A DNA stretch of 64,000 nt. Source: an uncultured Dehalococcoidia bacterium. Lineage in GTDB: Bacteria > Chloroflexota > Dehalococcoidia > Lucifugimonadales > G958296245. The position numbers were made by a program, and so were the translations under genes. Positions 34,562 to 43,922 of this stretch are shown here, piece after piece; positions within the stretch are counted from its first letter, which is position 1, and each line of letters begins with the position of its first letter. The stretch is from NCBI GenBank assembly GCA_958296245.1, contig OY282458.1, positions 862,440 through 926,439 of the forward strand, in the 5' to 3' direction. The notes below the pieces were generated by a model. That model was not told the origin of the DNA. It saw only the letters and a program-made list of their open reading frames with translations, and made no database searches.

Positions 34562-35127
34562 AGGTCCTCCTCATCCCCGAGGACGCCCGTCGCGATAAGT
34601 ACATCCTGAAACCCCTCTTCTCGCGGCTTTTCAAAGCGATTGGCAGCCCGCACGCAAGCGTCCGGGTTTGTGAAGATCCCCTGCTTGGCGGCGTCGGGGA
34701 AGCATTGAAGACGGCGCGGCTGGCGGAGATAGTTCAACGCTACAGAGAGACGAACATTTTCATCCTCTGCGTCGACCGGGACGGCAACACGGGGCGGCGT
34801 CAGCAACTGGACCAGATCGAGGCGGAGTTTGGGGACGGCCAGGCCTTTCTAGCCGAGAACGCATGGGAGGAGATCGAGACCTGGGTTCTCGCGGGCCTGG
34901 ACCTGCCCAAAGACTGGCGCTGGAGGGACGTTCGCGCAGAGGTCCACGTTAAGGAGACGTACTTCGAGCCGCTTGCAGTCCAGCGCGGCCTGTCAAACGA
35001 CCTCGGCGGCGGTAGGAAGCGTCTGGGGGAAGAGGCATCGCGCCGGGTCGCGGATGTCCGGCGGAAGTGCCCCGAGGACTTCGGAGCCCTCGCCTCGTGT
35101 CTCGAAGCCGTAGTAAGAGCCGTATAG
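34558..35127 (+). CDS. TOPRIM/DUF4276-like partner of the AAA ATPase
   Basis: The 189-residue protein begins MKVLLIPEDARRDKYIL, with an early acidic residue (IPEDA). FILCVDRDGNTG near 75 has the DxD of TOPRIM-like folds, and ENAWEEIETWVLAGLDLP near 105-120 has the acidic-aromatic segment of DUF4276/DUF4435 proteins. The ATG lies within the last codons of the ATPase (4-base overlap), so the two are co-translated. It is probably the effector nuclease that the ATPase controls. Catalysis is inferred from motifs only. Confidence 0.75.
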   Translation: MKVLLIPEDARRDKYILKPLFSRLFKAIGSPHASVRVCEDPLLGGVGEALKTARLAEIVQRYRETNIFILCVDRDGNTGRRQQLDQIEAEFGDGQAFLAENAWEEIETWVLAGLDLPKDWRWRDVRAEVHVKETYFEPLAVQRGLSNDLGGGRKRLGEEASRRVADVRRKCPEDFGALASCLEAVVRAV

Positions 35128-35143
35128 CGAAGAAGGAGACGAC

Positions 35144-36421
35144 ATGACGACGGATTTCGAGACCAGAGTATTGGAGTGCATCCCCGACGAGAGCGAACTG
35201 CTCCTCATCGAACCGATGCAGAACCCAAGGGGGCTGATCGAGCTCGACGACGGACGCCTGCTCAGCACCAATATCCAGGGGGCCTCCACGTCGGCGGACG
35301 GCGGCAGGACGTGGTCCGAGACGCGGCCGCTTCAAGGCGCAAACGGGGGCGTCATCTCCGGCAGGATGCTCTACCTGCAGCGGCTCAGGTCGGGCGCGAT
35401 CGGCGGCTTCGTGATCCCTAAGAGAGACGCACGCGAGCCGCTGTACGGTTACAGCATAGCCTTCTCGCGCTCGGAGGACGAGGGCGAAACGTGGTCGACG
35501 CCAGTCAGCGCCTCCGAGCCGTACAACAACACCGTCATGCACGGCGCCGCGGTCACCCACACCGGCCGCGTCGTCGCCTCCGTCTACACGCTGATCGGCA
35601 AGACGCTGCGGCAGCCGAGCAGGGTCCTCTTCGGCGACAACTTGGCGCGGGTAGGCGCGCACGGCTGGGAGCACTTCTTCACCTACTGCTTCGCCCTGCT
35701 CTCCGACGACGAGGGCGCAACGTGGCGCACGAACGAGGGCAAGGGCAAGTGGGGCGCAGGGGGCGAGCTATTCGTGACGCTCGACTTCAGCGCCGGCGGC
35801 CACTGGCGCGCCAACGAGCCGGTCGTCGCCGAGGTCAGCCCCGGACATCTGCTGATGGTGCTGCGCACCCCGCTGGGCCGATTCTTCCAGTCGTGGTCGT
35901 CGGACAACGGCACGACCTGGTCCCACCCCGAGCCCACGGCATTGGCTGCCGCGCTCACCCCCGCGTCGCTGGATCGCATACCGGGCACGGACGACCTGCT
36001 GCTCATCTGGAACCAAGCGTCTCCCGACGAGATTGAGCGCGGACTTCAGCGTCACCGGCTCTCCACGGCCATAAGCAAGGACGGCGGCACGACGTGGCTC
36101 AGGGGGCGCAACCTCTTCTCCGTGTACGGCGAAGCCGACCGCAGGTTCGTGGAGCCGCCGCCGATAGCGAACTACCGCGCCCAGGAGCTCTCTCCGAGGA
36201 TGCCGGTCAACGACATTCAGGGCACGTACCCGTTCGTGACGTTCTGGAAGGACAGGGCCATCGTCCGCTTCCACTGCATCGAGCGCTCGCACAACATCGT
36301 GGGCAAGCCGGGCGAGGTTGGTAGAGACCTCCCGGACCCGCTGCGGCTCGGCAGGCAGACCGACACCTATATCAGCCTGCCCATCTCCTGGTTCTACCAG
36401 GACCTGAGCCGCTTCGGGTAG
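35144..36421 (+). CDS. Sialidase-like (BNR/Asp-box) beta-propeller protein
   Basis: The 425-residue protein has repeated Asp-box turns of SxDxGxTW type: STSADGGRTW, SRSEDEGETW, LSDDEGATW, SSDNGTTW and SKDGGTTW. It also has conserved propeller strands (GRVVASVY, HLLMVLRTPLGRFFQSWS). The Arg of true sialidases may correspond to LRTPLG. There is no signal peptide. AAGGAGACGAC precedes the ATG. Activity on sialic acids is not implied; this family is common in heterotrophs that degrade glycans. A related gene lies at 60237, and both end in a similar WFYQ/WFYE tail. Confidence 0.8.
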   Translation: MTTDFETRVLECIPDESELLLIEPMQNPRGLIELDDGRLLSTNIQGASTSADGGRTWSETRPLQGANGGVISGRMLYLQRLRSGAIGGFVIPKRDAREPLYGYSIAFSRSEDEGETWSTPVSASEPYNNTVMHGAAVTHTGRVVASVYTLIGKTLRQPSRVLFGDNLARVGAHGWEHFFTYCFALLSDDEGATWRTNEGKGKWGAGGELFVTLDFSAGGHWRANEPVVAEVSPGHLLMVLRTPLGRFFQSWSSDNGTTWSHPEPTALAAALTPASLDRIPGTDDLLLIWNQASPDEIERGLQRHRLSTAISKDGGTTWLRGRNLFSVYGEADRRFVEPPPIANYRAQELSPRMPVNDIQGTYPFVTFWKDRAIVRFHCIERSHNIVGKPGEVGRDLPDPLRLGRQTDTYISLPISWFYQDLSRFG

Positions 36422-36551
36422 GTCGCCGCGCAGTTAGAGGCTGCCAAGGGGTGGGGGGATCAAAGACGCTGCTTTATCGGGGCTACGCCAGAAGACAAGT
36501 TCAAATCCTATCGCTGCAACGACCTCCAGGATGTAGCCAGACGGATTCTCG

Positions 36552-38741
36552 ATGACTTTGACCGAGACGACCGCCCATAGCGAAAAGCTGGCCAGCCTGC
36601 TCAAGACGCACTTCGGGTTCGACTCGTTCCTGCCCATGCAGGAAGAGATCATCAACCACGTGCTGGGCGGGGGGGACGGGCTGGCGCTCATGCCCACCGG
36701 CGGCGGCAAGTCGCTCTGCTACCAGCTTCCCGCGCTCGCGTTGGGCGGCTTGACCCTGGTGGTCTCGCCGCTGATCGCGCTCATGAAGGACCAGGTCGAC
36801 GGCCTGAAGGCGAACGGCGTCCCGGCGGAGTTCCTGAACAGCTCGCTGTCCTCCGCCGAGGCCGGCCGCGTGCGGGCCCAGGCAGTCCGGGGCGCGCTCA
36901 AGGTGCTCTACATAGCGCCCGAACGGCTGGCTACCCCGGGGTTCGGCGGGTTCCTGCGGGCATTGAACGTCAGCTTACTGGCGATCGACGAAGCCCACTG
37001 CATATCGGAATGGGGCCACGACTTCCGGCCCGAATACCGTAACCTGAAGGTCCTGCGCAACGACAGGCCCGGGGTCCCGATGCTCGCGCTCACGGCGACC
37101 GCCACCCCCAGGGTCCGGGACGACATCGTCAGCCAGCTCGAGCTCAGGGAGCCGCGCACGTTCCTCTCCAGCTTCAACCGGCCAAACTTGGTCTACCGCG
37201 TGGAGCCCAAAGACAAAACGTTCGACCGGCTCCTCGGCTTGCTGCGGAGCCGCCGAGGCGAGTCCGCCATCGTCTACTGCTTCTCCAGACGGGAGACCGA
37301 GCAGGTCGCCGCCGACCTGCGGGCGAACCAGATCAACGCTCTGCCCTACCATGCCGGCCTCGAAGATGTCGTGCGCCGGGAGACGCAGGAACAGTTCATC
37401 CGTGACGAGGTACAGGTAATCGCGGCGACCGTCGCGTTCGGCATGGGCATCGACAAGCCGGACGTACGGCTCATCGTCCACTACGCGTTCCCGAAGACCG
37501 TCGAGGGCTACTACCAGGAGACGGGGCGAGCCGGACGCGACGGCCTGCCAAGCGAGTGTGTGCTGTTCTATTCCTACGGCGACAAGTACAACCACGACTA
37601 CTTCATCAACAGGATCGAGGACGCCTCCGAGCGCGAGAAGGCAGAACTGAAGCTTCGTCAGATCATCGACTTCTGCCAGAGCGCGGACTGCAGGCGCCGC
37701 TCGGTGCTCCGGTACTTCGGCGAGCAGTGGAGCGAGGAGAACTGCGGCGCGTGCGACGTCTGCATGGCGGCGGACGACCAGATGGACGCCACGGTCATCA
37801 CCCAAAAGATACTGTCCGCGGTCATTCGCACCGGAGAGCGTTTCGGAGCGGGGTACGTGATCGACGTGCTGCGCGGCTCGCGGTCCAGCAAAGTCATCGA
37901 GCGCCGCCATGACCGGCTGACGGTCCACGGCATCGCCCGCGACCATTCGGTCGGCGAGCTAAAACACATCATCGCTCAGCTAACGGCGCGCGGCCTGCTG
38001 GCTCTCGCTCCCAGCGACTATCCGATCTACCAGGTTACGCAGGACGGCAGGGACTTCCTGAGGGACCGCAAGAAGCTGACCCTAGCGCGGCCCAGGATGC
38101 CTCAGCCCGCTCCGACCGATAGCCGAGAAGGAGACCTCGAGTACGACTCGTCCCTGTTCCAGAAGCTGCGGGAGCTGCGAAAGCGGACCGCGTCTGCAAA
38201 AGGCGTGCCGCCCTACCAGGTCTTCGGGGACAAGACGCTCCAGCAGATGGCCTACTACTACCCGCAGAGCCGCGACGCCTTCTCCCGGATCTCGGGCGTA
38301 GGAGAAGCCAAGTTGGGGGAGTACGGCGAGAGCTTCCTGCGGGCGATCCGGGACTACGCGGTGTTACACCAACTGCACGAACGCCCGATCCCACAGTCGG
38401 CCCGCCGGGAGCGCAGGAGTGCGCGGGCCCTGTCGCAGAACTACCTCTCGACCAGGGACCTGCTCAGGCAGGGGCTGTCCATCGAGGATGTCGCGAAGCA
38501 GCGGAGCCTTACCAAGGGCAGCGTCATCAGCCACATGGAACACCTCGTGGAAGCAGGCGAAGAGTTCGACATCTCGGAATGGCTGCCGCCCCTAGAGCGC
38601 CGCCTCAGCATCGAGGCAGCTTTCCGACAATTGGGGTCTGATCTGCTGGCGCCGGTACACGACCACCTGGGAGACAACTACTCATACGAAGAGATCCGCC
38701 TCGTCCGCCTCCACCTAGCGCAGCAGCAGAGCGGTGGGTAG
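36552..38741 (+). CDS. recQ: ATP-dependent DNA helicase RecQ
   Basis: The 729-residue 3'-5' helicase has Walker A PTGGGKS at 48-54, the DEAH box with DEAHCISEWGHDFRPEY near 145, and motif VI YYQETGRAGRDG. The RQC zinc site cysteines are in CQSADC and CGACDVC (about 375-400), and an HRDC domain lies around 533-610. A C-terminal helix-turn-helix of HTH_40 type (about 640-700) is an extra module found in some bacterial RecQs. No clear ribosome site precedes the ATG. Roles are recombination and fork repair. It follows the sialidase-like gene after 130 bases. Confidence 0.95.
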   Translation: MTLTETTAHSEKLASLLKTHFGFDSFLPMQEEIINHVLGGGDGLALMPTGGGKSLCYQLPALALGGLTLVVSPLIALMKDQVDGLKANGVPAEFLNSSLSSAEAGRVRAQAVRGALKVLYIAPERLATPGFGGFLRALNVSLLAIDEAHCISEWGHDFRPEYRNLKVLRNDRPGVPMLALTATATPRVRDDIVSQLELREPRTFLSSFNRPNLVYRVEPKDKTFDRLLGLLRSRRGESAIVYCFSRRETEQVAADLRANQINALPYHAGLEDVVRRETQEQFIRDEVQVIAATVAFGMGIDKPDVRLIVHYAFPKTVEGYYQETGRAGRDGLPSECVLFYSYGDKYNHDYFINRIEDASEREKAELKLRQIIDFCQSADCRRRSVLRYFGEQWSEENCGACDVCMAADDQMDATVITQKILSAVIRTGERFGAGYVIDVLRGSRSSKVIERRHDRLTVHGIARDHSVGELKHIIAQLTARGLLALAPSDYPIYQVTQDGRDFLRDRKKLTLARPRMPQPAPTDSREGDLEYDSSLFQKLRELRKRTASAKGVPPYQVFGDKTLQQMAYYYPQSRDAFSRISGVGEAKLGEYGESFLRAIRDYAVLHQLHERPIPQSARRERRSARALSQNYLSTRDLLRQGLSIEDVAKQRSLTKGSVISHMEHLVEAGEEFDISEWLPPLERRLSIEAAFRQLGSDLLAPVHDHLGDNYSYEEIRLVRLHLAQQQSGG

Positions 38742-38774
38742 GATTAGTAGCTTGAACTTGGAGGACTACCACTG

Positions 38775-39092
38775 ATGGCTGCCGGTGGCATTGAAGTAAG
38801 CATGGCCCCTTCACATCCTGGCGACTTCATTCGTACTGAGATCATCGAGGAGGTGGGTCTGAACGTGACGAAGGCGGCCGACATTCTGGGCGTCCGCCGG
38901 GCGACGCTCTCGGATCTGTTGAACGGCAACGCCTCACTGTCGCCGGAGATGGCGCTGCGAATCGAGAAGGCTTTCGACGTGAGTATGGACATGCTTCTGC
39001 GTATGCAGGCATGGTACGACGCTTCGCAGATGCGGGCCCGCGAGGGCGAGGTCAGCGTCCAACCCTATCAGCCCGACTTGACGACGGGCTAA
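38775..39092 (+). CDS. higA: HigA-type antitoxin (XRE helix-turn-helix), orphan
   Basis: The 105-residue protein matches HigA: HPGDFIRTEIIEEVGLNVTKAADILGVRRATLS is the helix-turn-helix, and AWYDASQMR is the conserved C-terminal Trp segment. HigB toxin normally lies just upstream, but only 33 bases separate this gene from recQ, and no toxin frame is present downstream either. It may be a solitary regulator or the remnant of a toxin-antitoxin pair. GGAGG lies about 10 bases before the ATG. Confidence 0.88.
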   Translation: MAAGGIEVSMAPSHPGDFIRTEIIEEVGLNVTKAADILGVRRATLSDLLNGNASLSPEMALRIEKAFDVSMDMLLRMQAWYDASQMRAREGEVSVQPYQPDLTTG

Positions 39093-39196
39093 CGCCGGGA
39101 CCGCAGTTAGAACATAGCCTTCCCGGATTTCCCCCACAGACGGTCCCAGAAGGTCAGGTGCGGCTCTACAGCAACCCGCCGGGTGCGCGGTTCCCC

Positions 39197-40333
39197 TTAC
39201 AGGCCGAGCTGGTGGTGCTTGCCCTCCGTCTTGATTGACGGCGCTATTACTACTTCGGCCTTGTGCATGTCGCGAATCGTGAACGCCCCCACCATGCCCA
39301 TGCACGACTCGAGGGCGCCCATGAGGTTCTGCGTGCCGTCGGTCTTGGAGGTGGGGCCGTAGAGTATCTGTTCCAGCGTGCCGGACACTCCCACGCGCAC
39401 CCTGGTGCCCCGGGGCAGGGCCGGATGAGGGCTGGCCATACCCCAGTTATGGCCCTTGCCTGGCGCTTCTTGCGCCTGGGCGAAGGGCGTGCCGAGCATG
39501 ACGGCGTCAGCGCCGCACGCAATGGCCTTGCAGAGGTCGCCGCCCGTCCTGATGCCTCCGTCGGTAATGATGGGGACGTACCTCCCGGTGCGCGCGAAGT
39601 AGTCCTCCCTGGCCGAGGCGCAGTCCAGCGTGGCGGTGACCTGAGGCACGCCCACGCCCGTGACCTCACGCGTCGTGCAGGCCGCACCTGGCCCTACCCC
39701 CACCACGACCCCGTGTACTCCGGTCTCCATGAGCTCCAGGGCGACCTCGTACGAGACGCAGTTGCCCACCATGACCGGAACGTCCACCATCTCCAGCAGC
39801 TCCGAGAAGACGAGGCCCCTTGCGCTCTTGGACGTGTGCCTCGCCGTGGTGACCGTGGACTGCACCACGAGCACGTCAGCCCCGGCGTCCACGGCGGCAG
39901 GGCCAAGCCTCTTGGTGCTCGCGGGGGTAACGGAAACGGCGCACTTGGCGCCGTTCGACTTTATCTCCTCTATCCTCTCTCCTATCAGGTCCTCCCTGAT
40001 AGGAGCCGAGTAGACTTTCTGCATAAACTCCGTCGCCTCGTCGTCGGGCGCCTCCGCTAGCTCGCTGATCACCTCGTCCGGGTCGTCGTACCGCGCTTGG
40101 ACGCCCTCCAGATTCATGACCCCCAGACCGCCTTGCTTGTCCATCTCGACGGCGAAGGAGGGTGATACTATCGCATCCATCGCGGAGGCGATGACAGGGG
40201 CTGACAACGTTATCCCGTCAAGAGAGAATTGCGTACTCGTCTGGTCTGGATTTATCGTAACTTCGCCCGGTACGATGGCCACCTCGTCGAATCCGTAGGC
40301 ACGCCTGATCTCCTTGAACGGTGAACCTCTCAT
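39197..40333 (-). CDS. GuaB3-type IMP dehydrogenase family protein
   Basis: The 378-residue protein is an IMPDH/GMP reductase barrel without CBS domains. The nucleophile Cys is in the loop GVGPGAACTTREVTGVGVPQ, and the phosphate site is IITDGGIRTGGDLCKAIACGADAVMLG. The short length and sequence match the GuaB3 class, recently linked to GMP reduction in bacteria, rather than GuaB itself. It would convert GMP to IMP or the reverse; the direction cannot be read from sequence. It is convergent with higA. Confidence 0.85.
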   Translation of the reverse strand: MRGSPFKEIRRAYGFDEVAIVPGEVTINPDQTSTQFSLDGITLSAPVIASAMDAIVSPSFAVEMDKQGGLGVMNLEGVQARYDDPDEVISELAEAPDDEATEFMQKVYSAPIREDLIGERIEEIKSNGAKCAVSVTPASTKRLGPAAVDAGADVLVVQSTVTTARHTSKSARGLVFSELLEMVDVPVMVGNCVSYEVALELMETGVHGVVVGVGPGAACTTREVTGVGVPQVTATLDCASAREDYFARTGRYVPIITDGGIRTGGDLCKAIACGADAVMLGTPFAQAQEAPGKGHNWGMASPHPALPRGTRVRVGVSGTLEQILYGPTSKTDGTQNLMGALESCMGMVGAFTIRDMHKAEVVIAPSIKTEGKHHQLGL

Positions 40334-40668
40334 GCACTACCTCCCGGGGAATTGGTGCGTGATTATAGAAGAGGGCTAACTACCAGTCAAGGCGGCCGCC
40401 CATCCCGCGCGGCTGTTCAGTTCTCCATGAGTTGAACAGCGAAGGGCCCCGTCCGGTTGTCGTTCCGGGCGCGGCGGCGGTGACGTCCACGCCGGACGGC
40501 TCACGTCGTCGTCACAGCCAATTGGCTTTGGGGCGGGGTCGGTATCCTCACACTCCGCAGACGTTCTCGCCAACCCTGAACGGTTACGTCCCTCGGGGTA
40601 AAAACTGCTACAGTGTTCCGGCTGTCGTATAATGGGGGTCGAAACAGCGCCGACCCGGAGGAATGGTC
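40334..40668. other. Divergent intergenic region
   Basis: The 335 bases between the divergent guaB3 and aceE genes hold a weak copy of the repeat motif (GGCTGTTCAG...CATGAG, 40411-40430), a short inverted CTGTTCA/TGAACAG pair around it, and the aceE promoter. No gene is visible. Confidence 0.5.
40628..40633 (+). promoter_or_regulatory. Perfect -10 box upstream of aceE
   Basis: TATAAT lies 35 bases before the chosen ATG. At a 17-base spacing the -35 position reads CTGCTA, a poor match, so activation by a regulator is possible. Confidence 0.5.
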
Positions 40669-43041
40669 ATGGAGACGGACGCACTCGCTCAGATGGAGAC
40701 CTGCGACCGCGATCGACTCCTAGAAGAGATCCAGGACAGGATACTGTGGTTGTCCATCAACATGGTGGACCATGCCAACTACGGGCGCCCCAACCCCGGG
40801 GGCGTGAAGGTCGGCGGTCACCAGGCGTCGAGCTCGTCGGTCGTGACCATCATGACCTACCTCTACTTCGAGTTCATGCGGGCCGGCGATACCATATCGG
40901 TCAAGCCCCATGCCTCTCCGGTCTACCACGCCATACAGTATCTGCTGGGCAACCTCGATCGCGAGTATCTGACCACGCTGCGCGGCTTTCACGGCCTCCA
41001 AGCCTATCCCAGCCGCACCAAGGACCCCGACGGGGTGGACTTTTCCACCGGCTCGGTGGGTCTGGGCGCTGTGGCTCCGAACTACGCCAGCCTAGTCAAC
41101 GAGTACCTTCACGACCACTACGACGCCTCGTCGGACGGCAGGCGCTACATTAGCTTGGTCGGCGACGCCGAGTTGGACGAGGGCTCTGTCTGGGAGACGA
41201 TCGCAGAGCCCGCCCTTGCCGACACCAAGAACGTCCTATGGTTGGTCGACCTCAACCGACAGAGTCTGGACAGGATCATACCGGGGATCAGGGTCCGCTC
41301 TTGGAAGCAGATGTTCGCCGCGAACGGATGGCGGTCCGTGGACGCCAAGTACGGCAAGCGGCTACAGGCCGCCTTCGAGGAGCCCAACGGCGACCTCCTG
41401 CGGATGAGTATCGACGATATGTCGAACGACCTATATCAGCGGCTTCTCCGCGTCGAGCCGTCCGTCCTCCGCGATTGGCTGCCTCGCACGAGCAAGTACC
41501 CCAACGACATGATCCGACTGCTCCACCTCTGGGACGACGCGGAGCTTCAGGATCTGTTTCGAAACCTGGGCGGCCACGACTTCGCGGTGCTGCGCGAGGC
41601 CTTCGAAGAGTTAGATCTGAACGCCGGCCCCAACGTGCTCTTCGCCTACACCTTGAAGGGGTGGCGCCTGCCGTCCGTGGGCGACCCTCAGAACCACTCC
41701 GTGAACCTGACCCGGGAGCAGATGGAGGAGTTGGGGAGGTCCCTCGGCGTTCCGGAGGGCGGCTTCGAAGGGCTGGACCCCGGGAGTCCCGCAGGCCGCC
41801 TTTGTGTGCAGGCCGCATCCAACCTCAGGTCGGACACGCCTCCGGACGGAGGCACTTTGGAGGAGCCTGTCCCAACCGGCTTCGGGCGCGGCTATCGCGG
41901 CGAGATGTCGTCCCAGCAGATATTCGGACTGGTGCTGACCGACATCTCCAGAAACGTCCCGGGTCTGTCCGACCGTCTCGTGACGGTGAGTCCCGACGTT
42001 GCCAGCTCTACCAACCTGGGGGGCTGGATCAACAGGGCTGGGGTCTGGAGCAGGCATGAGAAGGAGCCTGCACCGGAGGAGCAGGTCCCGCGCGCGCTGC
42101 AGTGGGTCGAATCCCAGACAGGCCAGCATATAGAGCTGGGCATCTCCGAGAACAACCTGTTCATGTTACTGGGCCAACTCGGCCTCTCGCATGAGGCTGC
42201 CGGGGAGATGCTATTCCCTATCGGTACTCTCTACGACCCATTCATAAGGCGAGGCTTGGACGCCTTCGTCTACAGCGTCTACAACGGCGGCAAGTTCATC
42301 ATCGTCGGCACCCCTTCGGGGATTACCTTGGGCCCGGAGGGCGGAGCGCACCAGTCGGTAATCACGCCGTCAATCGGCGTCTCCTTCCCCGAGCTGGCGT
42401 ACTACGAGCCTTGCTTCGGACAGGAGCTCGAATGGATATTGCTGGCAGCCCTCGAGAACATCCGGTTGCGGAGTGAGTCGACCTATCTGCGCCTAACCAG
42501 CAAGCGGGTCGACCAGAGCCTGTTCAACCTCACGCCGGCGGCCGCATATCCGGAGCGGCTGCGGAGGCAGGTGCTGGGAGGCGCCTACAAGCTCGTGGAC
42601 CGGGGCCGGGAGCGTGGATACGGGACCGACTACAACGTGGTCAACATCTTCGCCTCGGGGGCTATGGTGCCCGAGGCCGTCGCCGCAAGCGACCGGCTGC
42701 TCGAAGAGGGCGTATTTGCCAACGTGATCAACGTGACCGGGCCGGGGCCGCTCTACCGCCGGTTCCAAGAGTCGGTGCGGGTGCGGGCCCGCGGAGGTGC
42801 GGAGACGGACCCCTTCCTATCGGAGCTCATAGGGGTCGGCGAGCGCAGCGCGCCCATCGTTACCGTCGTGGACGGCGCACCCCACGCCCTGGCGTGGATA
42901 GGCGCCGCCATGAAGACCACCACGTTGCCCCTGGGGGTCACTGAATTCGGCCAGTCAGGGTCCCAGGAGGAGTTGTACGGGGAGTACGAGATCGACGCCG
43001 ATAGCATAATGGCCGCCTGCTTCGGCGCACTGAACATTTAA
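40669..43041 (+). CDS. aceE: Pyruvate dehydrogenase E1 component, AceE-type
   Basis: From ATG 40669 the product is 790 residues. GGAGGA abuts the earlier ATG at 40663, and 6-base spacing favours the second. The thiamine-diphosphate motif GDAELDEGSVWE ... LVDLNRQSLD matches the homodimeric AceE type, where E. coli has GDGEMDE. Other family strings are SSSVVTIMTYLYFEFMRAGD and MLFPIGTLYDPFI. It is about 100 residues shorter than E. coli AceE. It decarboxylates a 2-oxo acid and acetylates the E2 lipoyl group. No E2 or E3 genes are adjacent, so partners must be elsewhere. Confidence 0.88.
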   Translation: METDALAQMETCDRDRLLEEIQDRILWLSINMVDHANYGRPNPGGVKVGGHQASSSSVVTIMTYLYFEFMRAGDTISVKPHASPVYHAIQYLLGNLDREYLTTLRGFHGLQAYPSRTKDPDGVDFSTGSVGLGAVAPNYASLVNEYLHDHYDASSDGRRYISLVGDAELDEGSVWETIAEPALADTKNVLWLVDLNRQSLDRIIPGIRVRSWKQMFAANGWRSVDAKYGKRLQAAFEEPNGDLLRMSIDDMSNDLYQRLLRVEPSVLRDWLPRTSKYPNDMIRLLHLWDDAELQDLFRNLGGHDFAVLREAFEELDLNAGPNVLFAYTLKGWRLPSVGDPQNHSVNLTREQMEELGRSLGVPEGGFEGLDPGSPAGRLCVQAASNLRSDTPPDGGTLEEPVPTGFGRGYRGEMSSQQIFGLVLTDISRNVPGLSDRLVTVSPDVASSTNLGGWINRAGVWSRHEKEPAPEEQVPRALQWVESQTGQHIELGISENNLFMLLGQLGLSHEAAGEMLFPIGTLYDPFIRRGLDAFVYSVYNGGKFIIVGTPSGITLGPEGGAHQSVITPSIGVSFPELAYYEPCFGQELEWILLAALENIRLRSESTYLRLTSKRVDQSLFNLTPAAAYPERLRRQVLGGAYKLVDRGRERGYGTDYNVVNIFASGAMVPEAVAASDRLLEEGVFANVINVTGPGPLYRRFQESVRVRARGGAETDPFLSELIGVGERSAPIVTVVDGAPHALAWIGAAMKTTTLPLGVTEFGQSGSQEELYGEYEIDADSIMAACFGALNI

Positions 43042-43054
43042 GGAGAAGATCACA

Positions 43055-43747
43055 ATGGCGTTAATCCGATGCTCTCGCGCTTTGCTTGCCGCGCTGCCGG
43101 TCGTGCTGTTCATGGCCGCGTGCGGAACGGAACCCGAGCCGACCACCGAGCCGGCTACTGCGGCTCCCGCCGAGCCGCCTACTGCGGTCCCTGCCAAGCC
43201 CACCCCCAAGCCAACGGCCTCAGCCCCGCGTGTCAAGCAGTACAGCTCGCCGCCGGCGATGTCGATTGATCCGGACAAGAGCTACACGGCGACTCTCCAC
43301 CTGGAAAAAGGCGGCGAGATAGTCATCGAGTTGTTCGCGAAAGAGGCTCCGGTGACTGTCAACAACTTCGTCTTCCTGGCGCGCGACGGCTACTACGACC
43401 AGGTAACCTTCCATCGCGTCATAGCGGATTTCATGGCGCAGAGCGGCGATCCGACCGGCACGGGCAGCGGCGGCCCGGGGTACACCATCGCGGACGAGTT
43501 CAGCCCCCTGAGACGCCACGACGGCCCCGGCGTGCTCTCGATGGCGAACACCGGACGCCCGAACAGCGGAGGCGGGCAGTGGTTCATCACGTTCGTGGCC
43601 ACGCCGCACCTGGATGACGCCCACACGGTGTTCGGCAAGGTGGTGGAGGGCATGGACGTGGTAAACGGCATCATGATCCGCAACCCCAGTACGGCGACCA
43701 CGTTGGGCGACGTGATCTCCTCCATATCCATCGAGGAAGGCGGCTAG
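43055..43747 (+). CDS. Cyclophilin-type peptidyl-prolyl isomerase lipoprotein
   Basis: The 230-residue lipoprotein has signal and lipobox (AAC, about 23), a Pro/Thr/Ala-rich linker to about 65, and a cyclophilin domain: VTVNNFVFLARDGYYDQVTFHRVI, DFMAQSGDPTGTGSGGPGY, and WFITFVATPHLDDAHTVFG. The key Arg (FHRVI) and the Phe/His positions are present. It should catalyse proline isomerisation in extracellular protein folding. AAGGAGAAG precedes the ATG, 13 bases after aceE, so the two probably share a transcript. Confidence 0.92.
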   Translation: MALIRCSRALLAALPVVLFMAACGTEPEPTTEPATAAPAEPPTAVPAKPTPKPTASAPRVKQYSSPPAMSIDPDKSYTATLHLEKGGEIVIELFAKEAPVTVNNFVFLARDGYYDQVTFHRVIADFMAQSGDPTGTGSGGPGYTIADEFSPLRRHDGPGVLSMANTGRPNSGGGQWFITFVATPHLDDAHTVFGKVVEGMDVVNGIMIRNPSTATTLGDVISSISIEEGG

Positions 43748-43922
43748 GCAGAGGGGCTGCAACCACAGAAATGTCACCATAGATTCCCCTGACTGCCCGG
43801 TTGAATCATGCGGTGAAACCATACGTAGAAGGACGAATCCCCAGCAGGTTCAGGCCACACATGGGTAGTGTCGGCAGGTCCCGCCTGTACTAGGGCAGAG
43901 CCCCTTGTCGAGGGTCTGAAGG

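Noticed and set aside
36975..37946. 323-codon minus-strand frame inside recQ
   Set aside because: It is fully antisense to conserved helicase motifs.
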